Positions 57,707 through 64,000 of a stretch of DNA of 64,000 nt are shown in pieces. The notes under the pieces were generated by a model. That model searched no databases and had not been told where the DNA came from. It was given only the letters and a program-made list of their open reading frames with translations. The DNA comes from Termitomyces sp. T153 (lineage: Eukaryota > Basidiomycota > Agaricomycetes > Agaricales > Lyophyllaceae): positions 248,001-312,000 of the forward strand of contig JACKQL020000062.1 in assembly GCA_018296165.2 (NCBI GenBank). Direction: 5' to 3'. Positions within the stretch are counted from its first letter, which is position 1. The number at the start of each line of letters is the position of its first letter. Position numbers and translations under genes: made by a program.

Positions 57707-57719
57707 TAATATCAAGACT
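57707..57719 (+). other. A3 primer-binding site, self-priming type
   Basis: TAATATCAAGACT immediately after the LTR; 13-nt perfect complement to the predicted RNA 5' end. No tRNA-like TGG start. Confidence 0.7.
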
Positions 57720-57738
57720 CCCCCTTACCCCGTTCTCG

Positions 57739-60249
57739 ATGTCTGCGTTCAACCCCGCGTACAACCCAGTCGGTTACCCAACCGACGCCTACGGCCGGCC
57801 CATATTGGAAAACTCCTACGCCCCATTCTACCCGGGCCCCTTCACGGACCAATACGTGCCCCGTCACTGGACCCCTGACCCCAACCAGGTGTTCTACGCC
57901 CCCTCCATCAGCCAGGGAATACCCCCGGGCTGGCGCCGCCCTCCCGCATTCCACGCCGATGGCAACAACCCCCGTATCAACCCCGGAGGATACTCCGCAG
58001 CACCCCCCAACCCCGCCTACCTTCCCCCCGCCCATTATTATGCGTATCCAATCCCCGCTGCAGCCCCAGCCCCTCCGGAAGCTACGGATAACTATTCCCC
58101 ACCCCGCCCACCATTCGCCGTTCAAACCCCTCCTTCCCCCAGGCAGCAGAGGATCGAAGCCTACGCCCAGCAACGCGACGAAGTCCTCCGCTTCCTTCGC
58201 CTGTCCCCTGCGGAATTCGCAAGGCGTACCCGCACCTTCCTTACCAGCCTAGGCTACCCCGACACCTCCGCAACCCCGGAGGTCTGGGCGGACCGACTCC
58301 TCGACTTCCACAAACGCTACCTGCAAGGGAACCTCCCGGAGAATACGCAAGGCACCCTGGGCCTCGACGAGAACTTACGGAACGAGCTCCGCGCCTTGGT
58401 CGAAGAAATCCACATTAGCCCGAACCCCCGCCCCTTCGAAGATCCCCTGGACCCCGCCCGCTCCTTCCACGTGCAACGCGAGGAACCCGTCGGGACACGA
58501 AACGAAGCCCCATCTCCCGTTCCCCGCCAGCAGGAAGAACTCAACGCGGCCTCCAGCATCTTGAGGAATCTCAACCCCGCGGGGGGGCTGTTCGACCAAC
58601 CCGCCGCCCACACCCTGGCCCTCTCCGCCCGGCCCCGGGCCAGCTCGGTGCCCAGCGCCTTCCGAACCTGGGATCAACCCGCCATCCCCAAAATCCGCTC
58701 CCAACGACCGTCCCTACGCGTCGACGACGACAACCGGACCCTCTCCTATATCGACGAGCCGGGCAACCCCGTCGACGAACACCCCCCGCGCAACGGGCCC
58801 CAACGAGACCGACCCCCCCATTTCGACCTCCGCGCCCCTCGTAGCAATGCCCCTCCGCCCTGTCCCAACGCCCCAGTCCCCCCGCGACAGCCCCTGGGCC
58901 CCGGGGCGCCCCGACCCCCTCTGTCCGCCAACCCCTTTCGTCCCCCGCCCGCCCCGATGCCTAACCCCCCCAACGACATCAACTATTTCGGACCCCCAAA
59001 TCCCGGAGGACCCTCTCCCCCTCGATGGGCCCCAGGACCCGCCCCGGGTAGTGTAGGTCAAAACCCCGGTGGGGGACCACCCAATGGCGGACCCCCAGGA
59101 GGATGGGGCCTGGCGATGGACAACTTCCCCCCCCAGCGCGGAAACGGAAACAACTACTACTACTACTACAACGCCGGACCCCCACCCCGAACTCAAAATT
59201 CGCAGGACGACACCCGCGACGCACTGGCCCGGGAAGGAAAGCTCGACATCCAGAAGCCCGAACCCTTCACCGGCCACGACCCCCGGAAGTGGCGAATCTT
59301 CCTGACCCAGTGCTTAACTATGTTTCAAGCTAAGCCCATCACTTTTCAGCTTGAGAGCTCACGAGTAGCCTTCGCCGCATCATACTTACAGGGCATCGCT
59401 TTCGACCACTACACCGCACTACTCCGGTTCGACCCAAACAATCCCGTACTCTCCAATTGGCTCGCTTTCACTCAAGAGTTCTCGAGTAAGTTTGGCGTCT
59501 TTGACACCGTAGCAGAGGCGGAGGAAAATCTCTTCAACCTCCGAATGCGTGACAACGAACGCTTCACGACCTTCATCGTACGGTTCGAACGAGAGGCCTA
59601 CGAGACCGGCTGGAATTACAACGCCCTCCGGTTCGCCCTCCGTCGTGCCCTGCCCCAACGGATCAAGGACGTCCTTCGCCTCGCGCCCAAACAAACCACC
59701 TACGACAGGTACAAGGCGCTCGTTACCCAGGTCGACCAACGTTATTGGGAAGATCGCAGCGAAAACACGGCGCCCCGGACCTCATGGAATACTTCCGGTA
59801 ACACCAACTGGCAGACCGGAGCAACCAATGGCATCCAACCCTCCATCCCCGCTAGCCCTGCTAACCCCGCACCCCGCTTCCCTCCGGGCCGAGGAGTCCC
59901 CAACACAAATCGGCCCCCGGGACAGCGACCACCCGCCCAGCTCAACGCCGCCGACCTCCACGACACCCCAGTACCTCCGGATACCAATCCCGACGACCGC
60001 GACGACATCCCGGACCCCGCCAACGATCAGGAAGCCCTATGCGCAAACAGGATCCAGAACAGTCAGTGGATTGACGTGCCGGAAGAAACGCAGGAGAAAC
60101 GACGGAAGGAGGGCGCATGCATCCTATGTGGTGAGCAGGGACATTTTATTCGCAATTGCCCTAAACGACAGGTGATGGGACGCGCCGTGTGGACGATCGA
60201 CGGAGAAGACTGTAACTACCAGTTCACGGAAAACGAGTCGGCGGTTTAG
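57739..60249 (+). CDS. gag: A3 Gag polyprotein, 836 aa, intact
   Basis: Structural protein that packages element RNA in virus-like particles. It starts at the first ATG after the primer site (MSAFNPAYNPVGYP). Residues 1-120 are Tyr/Pro-rich, and about 300-480 are very Pro/Gly-rich with a Tyr run (YYYYY, near 474). The capsid-like helical domain is about 503-675 (KPEPFTGHDPRKWRIFLTQC, FERFTTFIVRFEREAYE-type helices). The zinc knuckle CILCGEQGHFIRNC (C-x2-C-x4-H-x4-C) lies at about 794-807. It ends TAG 60247-60249. Pol lies in the -1 frame relative to Gag and overlaps it by about 34 nt before its first ATG. Gag is unusually long for this group because of the Pro-rich insert. Confidence 0.92.
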   Translation: MSAFNPAYNPVGYPTDAYGRPILENSYAPFYPGPFTDQYVPRHWTPDPNQVFYAPSISQGIPPGWRRPPAFHADGNNPRINPGGYSAAPPNPAYLPPAHYYAYPIPAAAPAPPEATDNYSPPRPPFAVQTPPSPRQQRIEAYAQQRDEVLRFLRLSPAEFARRTRTFLTSLGYPDTSATPEVWADRLLDFHKRYLQGNLPENTQGTLGLDENLRNELRALVEEIHISPNPRPFEDPLDPARSFHVQREEPVGTRNEAPSPVPRQQEELNAASSILRNLNPAGGLFDQPAAHTLALSARPRASSVPSAFRTWDQPAIPKIRSQRPSLRVDDDNRTLSYIDEPGNPVDEHPPRNGPQRDRPPHFDLRAPRSNAPPPCPNAPVPPRQPLGPGAPRPPLSANPFRPPPAPMPNPPNDINYFGPPNPGGPSPPRWAPGPAPGSVGQNPGGGPPNGGPPGGWGLAMDNFPPQRGNGNNYYYYYNAGPPPRTQNSQDDTRDALAREGKLDIQKPEPFTGHDPRKWRIFLTQCLTMFQAKPITFQLESSRVAFAASYLQGIAFDHYTALLRFDPNNPVLSNWLAFTQEFSSKFGVFDTVAEAEENLFNLRMRDNERFTTFIVRFEREAYETGWNYNALRFALRRALPQRIKDVLRLAPKQTTYDRYKALVTQVDQRYWEDRSENTAPRTSWNTSGNTNWQTGATNGIQPSIPASPANPAPRFPPGRGVPNTNRPPGQRPPAQLNAADLHDTPVPPDTNPDDRDDIPDPANDQEALCANRIQNSQWIDVPEETQEKRRKEGACILCGEQGHFIRNCPKRQVMGRAVWTIDGEDCNYQFTENESAV

Positions 60250-60320
60250 GTCTGGAAGACGCACTAGACCGCGGACCACATCCCGACGTCTTCTCCGCCC
60301 CAGCCACACTTCTCCGCGCA

Positions 60321-63300
60321 ATGATGCTCGCCCCGGACAACCCCCCAGCACACCTCCCCTCCCACTCCTCCACAAACCTCCTCCTCCGCACCACTCTCCC
60401 CTTCACCGACAAGCCCATCCCCACACTAGTCGACAGCGGTGCCACCGATAACTTTGTTGACGAATCCCTGGCAGCGCTTGCCCCACAACCCCTCCGCCGT
60501 CTCCCCGCCCCGATCCCCCTCAAACTCTTTGACGGAGACTCTACCCCAGCGGGAGATATCACTCATTGCCTAGAAACGACCCTGACCTTCGCCGACGGAC
60601 AACGGCAAGAACTCCGGTTACTCGTCACAAAATTACACCCCTCCGCCCCCGTCGTCTTAGGGTTCTCATGGCTCCGCTCCACCAACCCCCGCGTCGATTG
60701 GCCCAGTCTCACCCTACGCCTCGACCGGGACAACCCCGCCGATTCCGGGCTGGTACCCTTCCATGTCCCACCCCCCTCCGAGAGCTCCGAGGCCACGATC
60801 AACCAACCCCGGACCCCGCCGCAACTCCGCTCTAGATCCGCGCGATCATTCGTCATCTATGTCCGACTTGGCGGCTCGCTCAAGGAGCTTCCCGCCCTCG
60901 TAGACAGCGGCGCCTCCGGTGTCTTCGTCAGCAATCAACTCGACCTCCGACGCAACGACCTCGACAAACCCCTTGAGCTCCAACTCTTCAATGGGAGCCC
61001 CGCCACGACAAGAATCACGCAGTACCACGACGACACCCTCACCCTCGACAACGACCTGCAGTTCCAGGCCCGACTCCTCGTTACCCAACTACCCCCGTTG
61101 ACCCCGATCGTGCTCGGACTCCCGTGGCTGCGAGACGTCAACCCCGACATCAACTGGAAGAACCTTACCATGCAATTCCCCGGCCCCGAAGCAAGGTTAG
61201 CAGCCGCCATCCACCTCCGCTTCCAGCCTATCCCGGACCCCGACGCCACCCCGGATCCGACTGCTACATCCACAGGACCCGACCCCGTCGACTCCGGAAA
61301 CCTCGACATTAAAATCATCGGCGCCGTCCCCTTCGCGCGCCTCCTACGGGAAGGCACCCCCGCCTTCCAGTTGCAAGTCACGCCGGCCCTACCGGAGAAA
61401 TACCTCCGCGCAGGGACTATCACGCCAGAAAGGAAGACGGAGGAACAGATCCTATCCGAAGTAGTTCCCCCGGAGTATCATGAATTCGCTGACGTGTTCT
61501 CCGAAGGAAGTGCCAAGGAACTCCCTCCGCACCGCTCCTACGACCACCAGATCGACCTCGAAGAAGGCACCTCACCCCCGTTTGGCAAGATCTACAACAT
61601 GTCCGAAATCGAGCTCCGGGCCCTGAAGGAGTACCTCGACGACATGCTCGGCAAAGGTTTCATACGTCCCTCGATCTCCGCGGCTGGCGCCCCGGTCCTG
61701 TTCGCCAAGAAAAAAGACGGATCCCTCCAACTCTGTGTGGATTATCGGGGACTCAACAAAGTCACCAAGAAGAACCGGTACCCCCTCCCCTTAATCGGAG
61801 ACCTTGTTGATCGCCTTCGCAGCGCCAAGATTTACACGAAAATCGACCTTCACTCCGGCTACAACAATGTCCGGATCGCCCCGGGGCATGAATGGAAGAC
61901 CGCCTTTCGCACCCGCTACGGCCTCTTTGAGTATCTTGTAATGCCCTTCGGAATGACTAACTCCCCCGCCACCTTCCAGTACTTCATGAACAACATCTTC
62001 CACGACATGAACGACGTCTTTGTCATCGTGTATTCGGACGATATCCTGATCTATTCGAATTCGCCCGCGGAGCATTCGGAGCACGTCCGCCGTGTCCTGG
62101 AACGGCTCCGAGAGTATCACCTTTATGCTAAACCCAAAAAGTGCTCATTCCACACAGCGGAAGTCGAATATCTCGGGGTCATCGTCACCCCCGATGGTGT
62201 GCGCATGGATCCCGCCAAGGTCGACGCAATACTCAACTGGCCCTCCCCGCAGAACGTCAAGGAGGTACAGTCATTCTTGGGGTTTGCTAACTTCTATCGC
62301 CGCTTCATCGACAACTACTCCGGAATTACCAAGCCCCTCAACCGGCTCACAAGGAAGGACACCCCTTGGGATTGGGACAGCAAGTGCCAGAGCGTATTCC
62401 TCCTCCTGAAGAAGGCCTTCACCTCCGCTCCGGTCCTCCGCCATTTCGACCCCTCCCTACCAATCGTGCTCGAATGTGACGCCTCCGACTACGCTATCGC
62501 CGGGATACTCTCCCAGTCGAACTCGGAGGGCAAGGATCTCCGCCCCGTCGCATTCTACACCCGATCAATGATCCCCGCGGAACTCAACTACGACATTTAC
62601 GACAAGGAACTCCTCGCAATCGTCGAAGCCTTCTGTCAGTGGCGGGCCTACCTCGAGGGGTCCCCGCACCGCATCCAAGTCTACTCCGACCACAACAACC
62701 TGCAATATTTCATGACCACGAAACAGCTCAGCCGCCGCCAGGCTCGATGGTCCGAAACCCTTTCGGAGTACGATTTTACCATTCACTACCGCCCCGGGCG
62801 ACTCGGCACAAAGCCCGACGCCCTCACTCGAAGACCCGACGTGTATCCGAAGAAATCGTTCGAAACCGAACGAAATGCATTCAACCATCGAGTGGTAATC
62901 CCACCTGAACATCTACATGCCGTGCTGATTTTAAACGAAGAAGGAATCCTCCAGCAAATCAGGAATTCACCCCCGGACCCCTTCTTCAACCAGCACGACC
63001 CCCGCAACAACCCCGACGAGTCGAGCGTAGACAACCCCTTTTCGCTATCCCCGGACCACCGCCTGCTGCTCCAAAGTGGACGAATCTACGCCCCGGACCA
63101 CAAGTCCATTCACCTCGACATACTCCGGCAGCACCACGATCACAAGCTCCGGGGGCACCCAGGAATTCGTAAGACCCTTCAACTCATCTCCCGGACTTAT
63201 TTTTGGCCAGGAATGAAGAAGGACGTCACGCGATACGTGAGGGCCTGCGAGCCCTGCCTACGGGCCAAAGTCCCCCGCCATCGCCCCCACGGACTACTGA

Positions 63301-64000
63301 AACCCCTCCCCGTTGGTCGCCGCCCCTGGTCTTTGATATCGATGGATCATATCGTCGAACTCCCCGATTCCAAAGGTTTCGACGCAATCCTGGTCGTTGT
63401 CTGCCGCCTTACCAAGCAAGCCCTCTTTATTCCCTGCCACACCACTGACACCGCCCCGGATTTCACCAAACTATTTTTAGAACACGTATTCTCCAAACAC
63501 GGGCTTCCCGACGACATCGTCTCCCACCGTGGGCCCCTATTCGTGTCTCATTTCTGGAAATCGCTGTGCAAGGCGCTCGAGATCAAGACCAGCCTCTCTA
63601 CCGCCTATCACCCGGAAACCGACGGGCAAACCGAGCGCGTAAACCAGACGTTAGAACAGTACCTTCGCCTCTACGTTAACTATTTACAGAACGACTGGCG
63701 CGCGGAGCTCCCCCTCGCCGAATTCACCTACAACAACACGCCTCATTCCGCCACCGGAGTTTCCCCCTTTTACGCCAACAAGGGCTACAATCCCCAACTC
63801 ACACTGTCCCTCAAGGACATCCCCTCCCACGTTGCCCACGAAGTCGCCGAGGACCTCCGGTCCCTCCACCAATTCCTCCGGGACGAGATCGACACCGCCA
63901 ACCAAGCCTACTCCAAGCATGCCAACGCCCGCCGCCAGCCGACCCCCGACTGGCCCCCCGGCACCTTGGTCTGGCTCGACCGACAAAATCTTAAGACCCG
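60321..64000 (+). CDS. pol: A3 Pol polyprotein: tandem retropepsins, RT, RNase H, integrase (3' end outside window)
   Basis: From ATG 60321 I read an open frame to the window edge (1226 codons). Two retropepsin-like modules: DSG at 38-40 with VVLGFSWL, and DSG at 195-197 with IVLGLPWL. The RT begins near residue 400 ([38 protein letters not shown]). The catalytic box reads YSDD at 571-574 where A1 and G have YLDD. RNase H begins about 720 (DASDYAIAGILSQ, DKELLAIVEAF). The integrase zinc region is about 935-985 (H-x-H ... CEPCLRAK); the first catalytic Asp is D1009, the second position is His1069 (SHRGPLF) where A1 has Asp, and HPETDGQTE is present. Thus the frame is open but RT and integrase carry doubtful residues. 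The frame also opens about 100 nt upstream of the ATG, so Pol may be made by -1 shifting or by reinitiation. Confidence 0.9.
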   Translation, partial: MMLAPDNPPAHLPSHSSTNLLLRTTLPFTDKPIPTLVDSGATDNFVDESLAALAPQPLRRLPAPIPLKLFDGDSTPAGDITHCLETTLTFADGQRQELRLLVTKLHPSAPVVLGFSWLRSTNPRVDWPSLTLRLDRDNPADSGLVPFHVPPPSESSEATINQPRTPPQLRSRSARSFVIYVRLGGSLKELPALVDSGASGVFVSNQLDLRRNDLDKPLELQLFNGSPATTRITQYHDDTLTLDNDLQFQARLLVTQLPPLTPIVLGLPWLRDVNPDINWKNLTMQFPGPEARLAAAIHLRFQPIPDPDATPDPTATSTGPDPVDSGNLDIKIIGAVPFARLLREGTPAFQLQVTPALPEKYLRAGTITPERKTEEQILSEVVPPEYHEFADVFSEGSAKELPPHRSYDHQIDLEEGTSPPFGKIYNMSEIELRALKEYLDDMLGKGFIRPSISAAGAPVLFAKKKDGSLQLCVDYRGLNKVTKKNRYPLPLIGDLVDRLRSAKIYTKIDLHSGYNNVRIAPGHEWKTAFRTRYGLFEYLVMPFGMTNSPATFQYFMNNIFHDMNDVFVIVYSDDILIYSNSPAEHSEHVRRVLERLREYHLYAKPKKCSFHTAEVEYLGVIVTPDGVRMDPAKVDAILNWPSPQNVKEVQSFLGFANFYRRFIDNYSGITKPLNRLTRKDTPWDWDSKCQSVFLLLKKAFTSAPVLRHFDPSLPIVLECDASDYAIAGILSQSNSEGKDLRPVAFYTRSMIPAELNYDIYDKELLAIVEAFCQWRAYLEGSPHRIQVYSDHNNLQYFMTTKQLSRRQARWSETLSEYDFTIHYRPGRLGTKPDALTRRPDVYPKKSFETERNAFNHRVVIPPEHLHAVLILNEEGILQQIRNSPPDPFFNQHDPRNNPDESSVDNPFSLSPDHRLLLQSGRIYAPDHKSIHLDILRQHHDHKLRGHPGIRKTLQLISRTYFWPGMKKDVTRYVRACEPCLRAKVPRHRPHGLLKPLPVGRRPWSLISMDHIVELPDSKGFDAILVVVCRLTKQALFIPCHTTDTAPDFTKLFLEHVFSKHGLPDDIVSHRGPLFVSHFWKSLCKALEIKTSLSTAYHPETDGQTERVNQTLEQYLRLYVNYLQNDWRAELPLAEFTYNNTPHSATGVSPFYANKGYNPQLTLSLKDIPSHVAHEVAEDLRSLHQFLRDEIDTANQAYSKHANARRQPTPDWPPGTLVWLDRQNLKT

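Larger units (their letters stand above)
56719..64000 (+). mobile_element. Element A3: youngest A-type chromovirus, runs off the window
   Basis: Full 5' LTR, self-primer site, intact gag and open pol; CpG-rich with no nonsense codons seen. It is inserted in another LTR (left flank TTGAC). The chromodomain, antisense gene and 3' LTR should lie beyond 64000. Confidence 0.9.

Overview
This is a eukaryotic, fungal window, most likely from a mushroom-forming basidiomycete (Agaricomycetes). The evidence is multi-exon genes with introns of about 40-75 bp, conserved fungal housekeeping genes, and a dense nest of Ty3/Gypsy LTR retrotransposons of the chromodomain (chromovirus, Tf1/sushi-like) type. 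I see no bacterial operons, rRNA, tRNA or CRISPR.

Layout. (1) Positions 1-28481 are one old, decayed + strand element ('D') split by later insertions. The intervening pieces are a 17 kb minus-strand element ('A1', 468-17498, target duplication GTCAC), itself split by a non-autonomous element ('B1', 2189-8414, GAAAC), and four solo B-type LTRs (17864-18990 GTTCT; 20008-21218 CTCTC; 24996-26118 GGGGG; 26485-27649 GGCAG). (2) Positions 28482-28903 hold a decayed LTR end. (3) Positions about 29.7-37.5 kb are a compact island of four ordinary host genes: an FHIP/RAI16-like dynein-adaptor subunit (+), a DNAJC9-like co-chaperone (-), a PAP2/dolichyldiphosphatase-like enzyme (-) and a UPF0658 Golgi membrane protein (-). 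(4) Positions 37.5-56.2 kb are further nested relics: E integrase/chromodomain (-), F and G elements (-) with a second non-autonomous element 'B2' (43756-49906, GTACC) inside G, and a pol fragment 'H' (+) of another Gypsy lineage. (5) From 56719 to the window edge is the youngest element, 'A3' (+), with an open gag and an open pol, inserted into another LTR. Element names (A1, B1 and so on) are mine.

How the elements work. The A/D/G elements read LTR - gag - pol (two protease modules, RT, RNase H, integrase, chromodomain) - LTR. Directly after the 5' LTR is a sequence that is the reverse complement of the predicted 5' end of the transcript, 32 bp from the start of the TATA box. This indicates Tf1-type self-priming rather than tRNA priming. 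Between pol and the 3' LTR, every copy that retains this region carries a spliced gene on the opposite strand, convergent with pol. In A-type elements it encodes a Zn2Cys6-like cysteine cluster, a basic patch, a coiled coil and a conserved C-terminal domain. The shorter B elements have lost working gag-pol but kept this antisense gene at identical length in both copies. I regard this antisense accessory gene, together with the tandem protease modules, as the most interesting content of the window.
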